The notes: generated by a model not told the origin, from the letters alone. 39,339 nucleotides of DNA from Bacillus altitudinis 41KF2b (GCF_000691145.1 NZ_ASJC01000018.1:1-39339); one strand, 5' to 3'; counted from the stretch's first letter, positions 23,738 through 32,225 are shown. Numbers and translations: made by a program.

Positions 23738-24202
23738 AAAGGTTTTGAGATACCAAGCATCCATGGCAGAATGCTCTGAGCCTTCAATCGGTGCAGGAAG
23801 AAGAGAAAAGTCATACCGTTGATAAAGGCCAGTAGCAGCTGTTAATTCACTGCGGGTTTCTAAATAACAAGCATCGTAGTATGTAGCAGCATATTGCAGG
23901 GCCGTATCCATCAGTTTCTTGCCCGCACCTTTGCCTTGTGCTTTTGGGCTTAAATAAAGCTTTTGCAGCTCACAAATGCCATCTGTGAAAGGGGCAATGC
24001 CAACGCCACCAACAATTTCACCATGTTCTTCGGCAATCCAATAGGCTGCATGAGTCAATGATTGATAGTATTCGAAAAGCTGATCAAGGTGTGGGTCTGT
24101 GTAGGCTGTACCTTCAATCGCAAGATTCGCTGATTCTAATGACTGGCGGATAATGGCCGCGATAAAAGGATTGTCCTGCTTTTGAATCGGTCTAATATTC
24201 AT
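23729..24202 (-). CDS. GNAT N-acetyltransferase
   Basis: A 157-residue GNAT protein. 'VGGVGIAPFTDGICELQKLYLSPKAQGKGAGKKLMDTALQYAA' contains the Q-G-K-G-A-G acetyl-CoA loop. 'CYLETRSELTAATGLYQRYDFSLLPAPI' is the C-terminal signature. It is similar to small-molecule or peptide acetyltransferases of the YvbK/PaiA kind, but the substrate is unknown. The start is moved from 24223 to 24202 because ggaggtttttaca precedes that ATG and it gives the usual MNIRPI N-terminus. It overlaps the end of the convergent GNAT gene. Confidence 0.9.
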   Translation of the reverse strand: MNIRPIQKQDNPFIAAIIRQSLESANLAIEGTAYTDPHLDQLFEYYQSLTHAAYWIAEEHGEIVGGVGIAPFTDGICELQKLYLSPKAQGKGAGKKLMDTALQYAATYYDACYLETRSELTAATGLYQRYDFSLLPAPIEGSEHSAMDAWYLKTFSA

Positions 24203-24253
24203 TGTAAAAACCTCCGTTGTCATAGGATAAAAAAGAAAAGGAGTGGATGCGAT

Positions 24254-24523
24254 ATGTTCTGGCTACAAACCGCTATTTTTACTGTCATTGTGCTCTGTCT
24301 CTCGTGGTGGGCAGGAAAAAGACGCAGGCATCGCCATGCCGGGCTGATTGTTCCGGTATGTATCACTTTGTTTGGATTGCTGTTATTGATCGGCAGTTTC
24401 TTCATTGGCAGATGGGAAGGGATGGCGCTCAGCATATCAAGCGTCTCTATCGTTCTCTCTTCTATCATTTGTTTGATCATCGTTACAGGGGTTCATTTGT
24501 TTAAAAAAGATGACCCTTCGTAG
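24254..24523 (+). CDS. YesK-like small membrane protein
   Basis: An 89-residue protein with three transmembrane helices (about 5-20, 31-51, 56-80). A basic loop (KRRRHRH) follows helix 1, and 'FFIGRWEGMALSI' between helices 2 and 3 resembles the G-x-W-E-G-M motif of B. subtilis YesK-like proteins. ATG 24254 is preferred because aaaggag lies about 10 bases upstream; the frame extends to 24182 but without a site. The function is unknown. It is a single gene. Confidence 0.65.
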   Translation: MFWLQTAIFTVIVLCLSWWAGKRRRHRHAGLIVPVCITLFGLLLLIGSFFIGRWEGMALSISSVSIVLSSIICLIIVTGVHLFKKDDPS

Positions 24524-24535
24524 GCTGGGACATCT

Positions 24536-25473
<938 letters not shown>

Positions 25474-25520
25474 TCATTGTTTGAACTGTTTCTATTATAT
25501 CATCCCTTGAAGAAGATACC

Positions 25521-26144
25521 TTATTTGATCACGGTTTTATAACTCCAGCTTTCTAGGGACATGTTTTCTCCGTGCAGTACTCTCTCATCAAACTCCGTCC
25601 ACCCATTTTTTCGATAGAAATGACGATTGGCCTCGTTGTGTGTAATCAGTGTGAACAGTCCGCCACCTTGCCGGGCGATAAAGGGGAAAAGACATTGCTT
25701 TAACATACGGCTTCCAAGTTTTTTTCCTTGTTGGTCTTTTGCAACGACAAGAGCTTCTAAATACCAGTAAGGTTTCTTTAAGGAGGAACACGCTTTTTTT
25801 GCCTCCTTTAACATACGGAACACATGCTGAATCGCCAATATGCCACCAGTAAAGAGTAGCTTTAACCCACCAGATAACACATAAGCCATGAGTCCTGGTT
25901 CAGGAAGACGGGGGTGTTTTAACAGGGCGGCAGACACAATTTTCTCGTTCTCAACCCCGACCAAACAGATTTGATGCTGAAAATATACCTTTGTATTGAT
26001 CAAATGCAGCTGACGGGTGAAAGCAGAACGCTTGGTCACCTTTTCGCATAATAAATCAAAAAATGAATAGTTCTGAAATGAATCATCTAACAACGCTGCC
26101 ACTTGAGGCAGTTCATCCTCTCTGGCAAGTCTGAATTGAAGCAT
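25521..26144 (-). CDS. GNAT N-acetyltransferase
   Basis: A 207-residue GNAT protein with a long insertion between strands 3 and 4 ('GLMAYVLSGGLKLLFTGGILAIQHVFRMLKEAKKACSSLKKPYWYLEALVVAKDQQGKKLGSRML'). Acetyl-CoA loop: Q-Q-G-K-K-L-G. C-terminal signature: 'THNEANRHFYRKNGWTEFDE'. This matches the puromycin N-acetyltransferase-like layout. An aaaggagga site precedes the ATG. It is divergent from a TetR gene, with four TTGAACA heptamers in the shared gap, so it is a probable target of that regulator. Confidence 0.9.
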   Translation of the reverse strand: MLQFRLAREDELPQVAALLDDSFQNYSFFDLLCEKVTKRSAFTRQLHLINTKVYFQHQICLVGVENEKIVSAALLKHPRLPEPGLMAYVLSGGLKLLFTGGILAIQHVFRMLKEAKKACSSLKKPYWYLEALVVAKDQQGKKLGSRMLKQCLFPFIARQGGGLFTLITHNEANRHFYRKNGWTEFDERVLHGENMSLESWSYKTVIK

Positions 26145-26162
26145 ATGATGGTCCTCCTTTTT

Positions 26163-26278
26163 TTGAACAGATATAGATTATTGAACATGTGTCTATTATA
26201 ATAAGAGGAAAATAAACCGAACATCGGCAATGAATGATCTCTTGTTCATAAATAGACAGGTATAGCCAGATTGTTCAA
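26163..26278. promoter_or_regulatory. Shared regulatory region with four TTGAACA/TGTTCA elements
   Basis: TTGAACA occurs on the plus strand at 26163-26169 and 26181-26187, and TGTTCA at 26243-26248 and 26272-26277 (the last followed by A, completing TGTTCAA). The pairs face each other around a TATAAT-containing core (26197-26202) between the divergent GNAT and TetR genes. They are candidate half-sites of the TetR protein. Confidence 0.5.
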
Positions 26279-26294
26279 AAATGGAGGGTGTTTG

Positions 26295-26846
26295 ATGAAG
26301 GATAGACGAACAATCAAAACCAAAAAGGCGATACGGGAAAGCTTTCTTGAGCTTTTAAAGGAAAAAGATGTTCAGCAAATTACAGTATCAGAGCTATCTA
26401 GAAGAGCGGATTTAGGAAGAGGGACCTTTTATTTGCACTACCAAGATGTATTTGATTTGCATGAACAGCTTGAGAAGGAACTATTTAATCAGCTTGGCGG
26501 ACTATACGATGAATCGTTTCCAAGCCAGGACCCGCTTGATATGCTGTCCTTTTTAAACAAAACAACTGAGTATTTAAAAGAAAAACAATTCATGATGACG
26601 TTATTTGTCAAACCGAATAGCCCAACGACGAATCAATTTAAAGCGTTTTTTAAAGAAAAAATCATGAAAGAGTGGCAACTTGATCAGCGTCAGATTACGG
26701 AACGTGAACAGATTGAGGCTTCATTTGTTGTGTCTGGTGTTGTTGGTGTACTGGAGGAATGGATTCATGAAGGGATGACAGTCGAAGCGGGGCAGCTTGC
26801 GCACATCTTGTACAAGCTTCTTATGAAGGTAGAACAGGAATCGTAA
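26295..26846 (+). CDS. TetR/AcrR-family regulator
   Basis: A 183-residue TetR-type protein of the DhaS/YfiR-like group. The N-terminal HTH is 'KKAIRESFLELLKEKDVQQITVSELSRRADLGRGTFYLHYQDVFDLHEQLEKELF', with R-G-T-F-Y-x-H-Y in the recognition helix. The C-terminal region ('GVLEEWIHEGMTVEAGQLAHILYKLL') matches the TetR_C domain of this group. The start ATG 26295 has ggaggg 6 bases upstream; the TTG at 26271 has none. It is divergent from a GNAT gene, and the DHFR-like gene follows 85 bases later in the same direction. Confidence 0.88.
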   Translation: MKDRRTIKTKKAIRESFLELLKEKDVQQITVSELSRRADLGRGTFYLHYQDVFDLHEQLEKELFNQLGGLYDESFPSQDPLDMLSFLNKTTEYLKEKQFMMTLFVKPNSPTTNQFKAFFKEKIMKEWQLDQRQITEREQIEASFVVSGVVGVLEEWIHEGMTVEAGQLAHILYKLLMKVEQES

Positions 26847-26931
26847 GATACGAATTGATCATATATCATTTTTCTATTCTTTCTGTTAAAATGGGAATGT
26901 ACGTTCTTATTTGAGGCGGGGAGTGGTGAGA

Positions 26932-27465
26932 TTGAAAAGGAAATTACTATTTTATGGGGCAATGAGCATTGATGGATATTTAGCAAGGGATGATCACCGT
27001 TTAGATTGGCTCATAGGAACAGAGGGCGAAGAGGATACGAGATATGAGGAATTTTATGCTTCAGTCGATACGCTGATCATGGGACGGAACACATACGAAC
27101 AGGTTCTAAAGCTCTCACCTGATGGGTTTCCTTATGAAGACAAGACATGTTATATCGTTTCTCGCACTTTACAAGACAGTCATACAGGAACCCACATCGT
27201 TCGTGAAGATGTTCTCTCGTTTATCAAAAATTTAAAAAATGAAAAAGGCCAGCATATTTGGATTTTAGGGGGCGGGGAACTGCTTCAAGCATTATTAAAA
27301 GAAAGATTAGTCGATGAGCTGTATCTCCAAATCGCACCTGTCATGATTGGAAAAGGAATCCCTCTTTTCCCTCCAACTGAACAGGAATCTAGATTTTCAT
27401 TACAACAAGTGAATCAATACAAGCAAATTGCTGAAATGCACTTTGTGTTAAAAGAAGATCACTGA
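26932..27465 (+). CDS. Dihydrofolate reductase-like/RibD C-terminal family protein
   Basis: A 177-residue NADPH-binding reductase of the RibD_C/DHFR-like superfamily, close to B. subtilis YwjB as I recall. 'KLLFYGAMSIDGYLARDDHRLDWLIG' is the first strand and active-site loop. 'LIMGRNTYEQVL' and 'IWILGGGELLQALLKERLVDELYLQIAPVMIGKGIPLF' carry the cofactor-binding G-G-G and the G-x-G-x-P-L-F motif. It is not a classical DHFR; the substrate is unknown. The TTG start at 26932 is chosen since ggggag (26919-26924) lies 7 bases upstream; GTG codons at 26923 and 26926 are too close to it. Confidence 0.87.
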   Translation: MKRKLLFYGAMSIDGYLARDDHRLDWLIGTEGEEDTRYEEFYASVDTLIMGRNTYEQVLKLSPDGFPYEDKTCYIVSRTLQDSHTGTHIVREDVLSFIKNLKNEKGQHIWILGGGELLQALLKERLVDELYLQIAPVMIGKGIPLFPPTEQESRFSLQQVNQYKQIAEMHFVLKEDH

Positions 27466-27500
27466 ATCACAGGGGTCTTTTTTTTAATCAAACAAACACG

Positions 27501-27552
27501 TTGACAAGAAAATATCCTAGTGTTAGGATAAATTTATCCTAGTTTTAGGATT
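27501..27552 (+). promoter_or_regulatory. MarR promoter with two tandem operators
   Basis: Consensus -35 TTGACA (27501-27506), 17-bp spacer and -10 TAGGAT (27524-27529). The 18-bp dyad TATCCTAGTGTTAGGATA (27513-27530) covers spacer and -10. A second copy, TATCCTAGTTTTAGGATT (27535-27552), follows 22 bp later, about two helical turns away. Two repressor dimers could bind side by side. Confidence 0.85.
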
Positions 27553-27574
27553 TATTGAAAAAGGAGTAGTTGCC

Positions 27575-28048
27575 ATGGTGCAGCAAGATCAGGAATTAGA
27601 CTTAAGGCTTTTCCGAGTGTGGATGAAAGCCTATCATGCCCTTTTTGCAAATATCCAAAAAGACATAGAACGTTATGATATCGGATTTGAAAACTTTCAA
27701 ATTCTTGAATTACTGTATAGTAAGGGACCACATCCCGTTCAAAAAATTAGTGAGATTTTATCCATTCCAAGTGGGAGCATCACCTATGTGGTCAACAAAT
27801 TAGAAAAACAAGAATTAGTCAAAAGACAATGTGCACCTTCTGATAAACGTGTATTCCATGTATTACTGACAGATAAAGGGAAGCAGCTATTTGACGATAT
27901 TTTCCCAAAACATACAAACGTCATTTCACAAAATCTGTCCTTTATCGAAACAGAGGAAAAAGAGCAGCTCATTGAATGGTTGAAAAAAATCGGTTTAGGT
28001 GCAAAACAACTTCACGAAAAGGTGAAACAAGATGACACGCAGCTTTGA
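27575..28048 (+). CDS. MarR-family repressor, MhqR/YodB-like role
   Basis: A 157-residue MarR protein: 'FQILELLYSKGPHPVQKISEILSIPSGSITYVVNKLEKQELVKRQCAPSDKRVFHVLLTDKGKQLFDDIF' is the complete winged helix, very like B. subtilis MhqR ('GSITYV..KLEK'). One Cys (RQCAPSDKR) sits in the wing and could act as a thiol sensor, although MhqR itself senses quinones by ligand binding. First gene of a three-gene unit, overlapping the nitroreductase by 17 bases. Two matching operators lie in its promoter. It is likely derepressed by quinones or other electrophiles; this is inferred. A ribosome binding site (aaaggag) lies before the ATG. Confidence 0.92.
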   Translation: MVQQDQELDLRLFRVWMKAYHALFANIQKDIERYDIGFENFQILELLYSKGPHPVQKISEILSIPSGSITYVVNKLEKQELVKRQCAPSDKRVFHVLLTDKGKQLFDDIFPKHTNVISQNLSFIETEEKEQLIEWLKKIGLGAKQLHEKVKQDDTQL

Positions 28049-28655
28049 TACATTGGTACGTGAAAGACGATCAGCATCAAATTTTTTGCCGAATATCTCG
28101 ATTTCGAGAGAAGAGCTTAATAGTATCTTTGAAGAAGTGAAGCTGGCACCTTCAGCCTTTAATTTACAGCATACGCAATATGTCGTCGTCCAATCAGAAG
28201 CGCTTAAAGAGCAAGTAAGAGATGCTGCATTTGGACAATATAAGGTGCATTCCGCTTCAGCAGCGATCATTGTGCTCGGCGATCCGAAAGCTTATGAGCA
28301 AGCAGGAAACATTTATGAAGGCCTAAAAATGCTCGGCATCTTAAATGCGCAACAATATGAGGAAATGGTCAGAGAGACGATGAGTTTTTATGTGCAGAGA
28401 GGATCAGACTTTCAGAAAGAAGAGGCGATTCGAAATGCTTCATTATCTGCCATGCTATTTATGCTTGCCGCCAAAAACAAGGGATGGGATACTTGCCCAA
28501 TGATCGGCTTTGACCCCGAAGCAATGAAAAAGGTGTTAAACATCGAATCAGATTTGGTTCCTGTATTAATGATTACACTCGGAAAAGAAAAAGTAGAGAG
28601 CAGACAAGCGAGAGGCTACCGCAAGCCGGTCTCTGAATTTGTGACATATTTATAA
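28032..28655 (+). CDS. Nitroreductase family protein, MhqN/YodC-like
   Basis: A 207-residue FMN-dependent nitroreductase-fold enzyme that reduces quinones or nitro compounds with NAD(P)H. 'LVRERRSASNF' holds the FMN phosphate contact (R-R-S), 'LAPSAFNLQHTQYVVV' matches the P-S-x-x-N-x-Q-x-W/T segment, and 'AAKNKGWDTCPMIGFDPEAMKKVLNI' is the C-terminal motif G-x-x-x-C-P-M-x-G-F. It is close to B. subtilis MhqN/YodC, both members of electrophile-induced units. It begins inside the 3' end of the marR gene, so translation is coupled, and the LLM monooxygenase follows 17 bases later. Confidence 0.92.
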   Translation: MTRSFDTLVRERRSASNFLPNISISREELNSIFEEVKLAPSAFNLQHTQYVVVQSEALKEQVRDAAFGQYKVHSASAAIIVLGDPKAYEQAGNIYEGLKMLGILNAQQYEEMVRETMSFYVQRGSDFQKEEAIRNASLSAMLFMLAAKNKGWDTCPMIGFDPEAMKKVLNIESDLVPVLMITLGKEKVESRQARGYRKPVSEFVTYL

Positions 28656-28672
28656 GATAGGGGGTTCCATTC

Positions 28673-29725
28673 ATGGAACTAGGAATTAGTACATTTGTAG
28701 AAACAACACCTGATTTTCAAACAGGAAAAACAGTCAGCCACGCACAGCGCATTCGTGAAGTAGTAGAAGAAATTATTTTAGCAGATCAAGTGGGTCTCGA
28801 CGTTTTTGGTGTAGGAGAGCATCATCGTGAAGATTTCGCCGCATCAAATCCAGCAGTCGTATTAGCAGCTGCGGCAACGCAAACAAAGAATATTCGTCTG
28901 ACAAGTGCCGTAACTGTTCTTTCATCGGCAGATCCTGTTCGTGTGTTTCAAGATTTTGCGACATTAGATGGCCTTTCTAACGGGCGTGCAGAGATCATGG
29001 CTGGCCGTGGATCATTTATTGAATCGTTCCCGCTTTTTGGCTATGACTTAGATGATTATGAAGAATTATTTGAAGAAAAACTAGATTTATTGTTGAAATT
29101 ACAGCAGTCAGAGCGTGTGACATGGAGCGGTAAGCACCGTCCTTCCATTCAGGATGTCGGCGTATACCCAAGACCTGTTCAAGATCCGCTTCCCATCTGG
29201 ATTGGCAGTGGAGGAAACAGAGAATCTGTCGTACGTGCTGGATTATTAGGATTGCCACTTGTCCTTGCCATTATTGGCGGCAGCCCTAGACAGTTCGCAC
29301 CGCTCGTGCAGCTCTACAAGCAAGCTGCGATTCACGCTGGGCATGATCCAGAGAAATTAACGGTGGCATCCCATTCACATGGATTTGTTGCGGAGGAAAC
29401 AGAATTGGCAGCAGATCAATTCTTCCCTTCTACACAGCATGTCATGAATACATTAGCAAGAGAACGAGGCTGGGGACCTTATACCCGTTCTACATTCGAT
29501 GCAGCAAGAACATTAGAAGGTGCATTGTATGTAGGAGATCCAGATGCCGTAGCAGAGAAAGTGATTCATCTGCGAAAAAATGTAGGCATTACGCGATTCA
29601 TGCTGCACGTACCGGTCGGTTCGATGCCGCATGATCAAGTGCTGAAAGCTATTGAGTTATTTGGAAAAGAAGTGGCTCCTAAAGTAAGAGAAGAGGTTGC
29701 CCGCTGGGAAGCCGAACAAGCATAA
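28673..29725 (+). CDS. LLM-class flavin-dependent oxidoreductase
   Basis: A 350-residue luciferase-like monooxygenase (TIM-barrel, FMNH2 or F420-type family) of the Atu2307/SP_0267 kind. 'MELGISTFVETTPDF', 'GLDVFGVGEHHREDFAASNPAVVLAAAATQTKNIRLTSAVTVLSSADPVRVFQDFATLDGLSNGRAEIMAGRGSFIESFPLFGY' and 'PLPIWIGSGG' are characteristic. Such enzymes oxidise aromatic or aliphatic substrates with reduced flavin, which the adjacent nitroreductase could supply; that pairing is inference. Last gene of the MarR-controlled unit; ggggg precedes the ATG. Confidence 0.92.
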   Translation: MELGISTFVETTPDFQTGKTVSHAQRIREVVEEIILADQVGLDVFGVGEHHREDFAASNPAVVLAAAATQTKNIRLTSAVTVLSSADPVRVFQDFATLDGLSNGRAEIMAGRGSFIESFPLFGYDLDDYEELFEEKLDLLLKLQQSERVTWSGKHRPSIQDVGVYPRPVQDPLPIWIGSGGNRESVVRAGLLGLPLVLAIIGGSPRQFAPLVQLYKQAAIHAGHDPEKLTVASHSHGFVAEETELAADQFFPSTQHVMNTLARERGWGPYTRSTFDAARTLEGALYVGDPDAVAEKVIHLRKNVGITRFMLHVPVGSMPHDQVLKAIELFGKEVAPKVREEVARWEAEQA

Positions 29726-29726
29726 C

Positions 29727-29766
29727 AAAAAAGTCGATCAAGTGAATAGGCTTGATCGACTTTTTC
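29727..29766. terminator. Bidirectional terminator after the LLM gene
   Basis: AAGTCGATCAAG (29731-29742) pairs with CTTGATCGACTT (29751-29762) over an 8-base loop, with A residues left and T residues right. It can serve both the LLM gene and the leftward peptide gene. Confidence 0.92.
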
Positions 29767-29772
29767 TTATGC

Positions 29773-29886
29773 TTAAGGATCAATAACACATGGTTTCACT
29801 GTAGGGCATGAAGCAGCAGAAGCAAATGGTGTGGCCGTCAAGGTGAAGAGGAAAACAAGTTGAAAACAGATAAGCCATTTTTTCAT
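29773..29886 (-). CDS. Tiny secreted cysteine peptide precursor
   Basis: A 37-codon ORF with a very strong ribosome binding site (ggaggtgatttc-ATG). Residues 1-24 are a classic signal peptide (MKKW, hydrophobic core, ASA). Cleavage after Ala24 would release ASCPTVKPCVIDP, 13 residues with Cys27 and Cys33 framing a five-residue loop, able to form a small disulfide ring. It ends just before a perfect terminator. I recognise no family. It is not a typical Phr peptide (no Rap receptor nearby) and no peptide-maturation genes are adjacent. A longer frame up to 29955 exists, but the signal sequence and ribosome binding site fix the start here. Confidence 0.7.
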   Translation of the reverse strand: MKKWLICFQLVFLFTLTATPFASAASCPTVKPCVIDP

Positions 29887-30074
29887 GAAATCACCTCCGT
29901 TATCAATTGTTTCACTAGAACGAGGTGAGGATAAAAGCATAGAAGTATGTAACACCCTCTATCCAGCATAAGACAATAATATCATAATTTTCAAAAAAAT
30001 GAAAAAATAACTTACGAAAGTTCTAAATTATGGTATGGTTAATATGTTCAACAAAAAAAGGGAGGGATTTTTGT

Positions 30075-30368
30075 ATGAAAAAGGTCATAACTTCTGTTTT
30101 GGTTGGAGCAATTGTTTTAACGGGTGCGGGTGTCACCGCTGTCCCGGTAGAAGCGAAGGGAAAAGTAAACAGTGAAGTTACGGTACAAGCAAGTCGAACC
30201 GTCTCGGAAACGAGAACATATACGACGTCAAACATCCCATCAAGTATTACATATGCAAAGGATGGATGGGTCGGTATTCTCTATCAATCGTCAATTGAAG
30301 AGTTAGGTTTAGGAAAATATAGAGTTACCTTTACTGGAACGGTTGTACGCGATCCAGGATTTAATTAA
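30075..30368 (+). CDS. Small secreted protein, unknown
   Basis: A 97-residue exported protein: signal peptide residues 1 to about 27 (MKKVITSVLVGAIVLTGAG...VEA), then a mature part of about 70 residues without cysteine, rich in Thr, Ser, Val and Tyr. The stretch 'SNIPSSITYAKDGWVGILYQSSIEELGLGKYRVTFTGTVVR' looks like two or three beta strands and recalls 'W-G-x-L' segments seen in several short Bacillus extracellular proteins. ggaggg lies 8 bases before the ATG. It is divergent from the tiny peptide gene across 188 bases and has its own terminator. The function is unknown. Confidence 0.78.
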   Translation: MKKVITSVLVGAIVLTGAGVTAVPVEAKGKVNSEVTVQASRTVSETRTYTTSNIPSSITYAKDGWVGILYQSSIEELGLGKYRVTFTGTVVRDPGFN

Positions 30369-30377
30369 ATAAAATGT

Positions 30378-30413
30378 AAAGCTGACAGGTGGACAAGCCT
30401 GTCAGCTTTTTTT
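30378..30413. terminator. Terminator between secreted protein and XRE-cupin gene
   Basis: AAAGCTGACAGG (30378-30389) and CCTGTCAGCTTT (30398-30409) make a 12-bp perfect stem with an 8-base loop and T residues after. It overlaps the stop of the convergent regulator gene. Confidence 0.92.
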
Positions 30414-30966
30414 AATGGGGATAATAAAGAATCATTTGCATCCGTACCATCTGTTCTCCTGATTGTTTATACTCATGGGCACGGTCAGCTTTAAACCGAA
30501 TCGAGTCGCCAGCTTGTAATGTGTATTGCTCATCACCGATCGATAAATCAAGTGCTCCCTCAAATACGGTAATCAATTCTTCTGTACCGCCGATATGTTC
30601 TTCCGCACTTAACGACCCATGAGGATCAATTTCTACCTGATAGACTTCAAATTTTCTCAGGTCATCAAATGGGAACGTCGTATATACCCGATACCTTCCC
30701 TCGTCCTCTGTTAAAACTTGTCCTTCTTCTTTTCGCACAAACTTAATCTCAGGCTGCGGTGCGTATATGAGTTCACTAAAAGACACCTTCAACCCATTGG
30801 CGATTTTCCACAGAGTGGTGATGGTTGGTGTGGATTCTCCTCTTTCGATTTGCCCAATCATCGTTTTACTCACACTTGTTACCTCAGCCATCTTTTCTAG
30901 GCTTAATTTCTTTTGCTCTCTTAGCAGTTTTACATTTCTAGCAATAATCGATTGTACATCCTCCAT
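30412..30966 (-). CDS. XRE-cupin transcriptional regulator
   Basis: A 184-residue regulator with an N-terminal XRE helix-turn-helix ('ARNVKLLREQKKLSLEKMAEVTSVSKTMIGQIERGESTPTITTLWKIANGLKVSFSEL') and a C-terminal cupin barrel ('EEHIGGTEELITVFEGALDLSIGDEQYTLQAGDSIRFKADRAHEY'), which binds a small ligand. It is divergent from a LysE-family exporter. This pairing is frequent in Firmicutes and suggests control of amino acid export. ATG 30966 follows aaaggag; the longer frame from 30987 overlaps that site. Confidence 0.92.
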   Translation of the reverse strand: MEDVQSIIARNVKLLREQKKLSLEKMAEVTSVSKTMIGQIERGESTPTITTLWKIANGLKVSFSELIYAPQPEIKFVRKEEGQVLTEDEGRYRVYTTFPFDDLRKFEVYQVEIDPHGSLSAEEHIGGTEELITVFEGALDLSIGDEQYTLQAGDSIRFKADRAHEYKQSGEQMVRMQMILYYPH

Positions 30967-31038
30967 CAAAAAAACTCCTTTCTTCATTTACTTTATAACG
31001 ACTGAATAGTACAATAAAACGTAATATATACGCAATAA

Positions 31039-31052
31039 AGACTTTTAAGTCT
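31039..31052. promoter_or_regulatory. Candidate operator between XRE-cupin and lysE genes
   Basis: AGACTTTTAAGTCT is a 14-bp dyad (6-bp arms AGACTT/AAGTCT) in the 115-base divergent gap, about 30 bases before the exporter start. It is the only clear dyad there and so a candidate binding site of the XRE-cupin protein. Confidence 0.4.
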
Positions 31053-31081
31053 AAATAACGTATGAAAAAGGAGGTAACAGT

Positions 31082-31669
31082 TTGATTGTTTCCATGTTGA
31101 TTTATGCTTTTGTTACCAGCTTTACCCCTGGACCGAATAATATCATGGCGATGGTCTTTACGAATAAATATGGGGTCAAGCAAACATTTCGATTTTGTTT
31201 AGGTGTTGGGAGCGGATTTTTGGTCATTTTGTGTTTGAGCGGTTTCTTCAATATGATTCTTTATCAAGTCATGCCGAAAATAGGCTGGGTCATGGCTTTC
31301 ATCGGAGCCAGTTACATGATCTATTTGGCTGTCAAAATCATGAAAAGTAAAGGCGGAGATGACGAAACCCTAGACCGCTATAATCATTTTATCCCGGGGA
31401 TGCTGCTGCAATTTATTAATCCGAAAGCCATCTTGTATGGATTAACCGTCATTTCCACTTTTGTTCTGCCGTATGGACAGTCCAATATGCAATACATGTT
31501 ATTGACACTGATTCTTGCCATCATCGGTTTTTTAGGCACATTTAGCTGGAGTTTATTTGGCTCTGTATTCAAGCGGTTTTTAACTCTTTATCAGCGGCCG
31601 TTCCAGTTCGTCATGGGGCTTCTGCTTATCTATAGTGCGATTTCGATGATCTGGGGATATGTCATGTAA
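31082..31669 (+). CDS. LysE-family amino acid exporter
   Basis: A 195-residue, six-helix LysE/RhtB-family exporter of amino acids or related metabolites. 'FVTSFTPGPNNIMAMVFTNKYGVKQTFRFCLGVGSGFLV' contains the family signature T-P-G-P-N-N. 'GMLLQFINPKAILYGLTVISTFVLP' contains the conserved F-x-N-P-K. The start codon is TTG, preceded by aaaaggaggtaa. It is divergent from the XRE-cupin regulator, the likely local controller. The substrate is unknown. Confidence 0.93.
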   Translation: MIVSMLIYAFVTSFTPGPNNIMAMVFTNKYGVKQTFRFCLGVGSGFLVILCLSGFFNMILYQVMPKIGWVMAFIGASYMIYLAVKIMKSKGGDDETLDRYNHFIPGMLLQFINPKAILYGLTVISTFVLPYGQSNMQYMLLTLILAIIGFLGTFSWSLFGSVFKRFLTLYQRPFQFVMGLLLIYSAISMIWGYVM

Positions 31670-31673
31670 GCGG

Positions 31674-32225
31674 TCAGGAGACTGGTCGCTGCCTGCCCAT
31701 CACAACCGTATCATAATACATGCCGTCCGCCAGTCGTTTATCTTTTTTTAGCAAGCCTTCAATCTCAAAGCCATAGTGTTCATATAAACGAATGGCTTTT
31801 TGATTGGTTTCCATTACTTGAAGTGACATCTTTTGAATGCCTTGCTGATCTGCCCAGTCGATCGATGCAGCTAAGAGTTCTTTCCCGATGTGATAGCCCC
31901 AAGCGGCCTTCTGTACGGCGACGCCAAACGTTACTTTGTGAGCAGAGCGCTTAAGAGAATGCCCTTCGCATCTTGAAAAACCGACAATGTCTCCTTCACT
32001 ATCTGCAACTAAAAAGAGATGACGGCTTTCCATTGAGTCCTCTTGAATCAACGCCTCAAAACCTTTTTCATCAATAAAGGCTTCACCCGGTTCACGATCT
32101 AAATATTCGGTTTCACCATCGATTTTCAGTCTGAGAGCTGATAACTGTTTGGCATCTGCTAATGCAGCAGATCGAATACGATAAGTCACACCACGTACAG
32201 TGAACATACTTTCAGAAATGATCAT
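31674..32225 (-). CDS. GNAT N-acetyltransferase
   Basis: A 183-residue GNAT protein with 'VTYRIRSAALADAKQLSALRLKIDGETEYLDREPGE' at the N-terminus, 'GVAVQKAAWGYHIGKELLAASIDWA' (acetyl-CoA loop, here A-W-G-Y-H-I-G instead of Q-x-x-G-x-G) and 'METNQKAIRLYEHYGFEIEGLLKKDKRLADGMYYDTVVMG'. This fits the RimI/SpeG-like proteins of Bacillus. ATG 32225 is taken as start; ATG 32207 is an alternative. It is convergent with lysE, with 4 bases between the stop codons. A repeat copy lies 43 bases upstream of its start. Confidence 0.88.
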   Translation of the reverse strand: MIISESMFTVRGVTYRIRSAALADAKQLSALRLKIDGETEYLDREPGEAFIDEKGFEALIQEDSMESRHLFLVADSEGDIVGFSRCEGHSLKRSAHKVTFGVAVQKAAWGYHIGKELLAASIDWADQQGIQKMSLQVMETNQKAIRLYEHYGFEIEGLLKKDKRLADGMYYDTVVMGRQRPVS

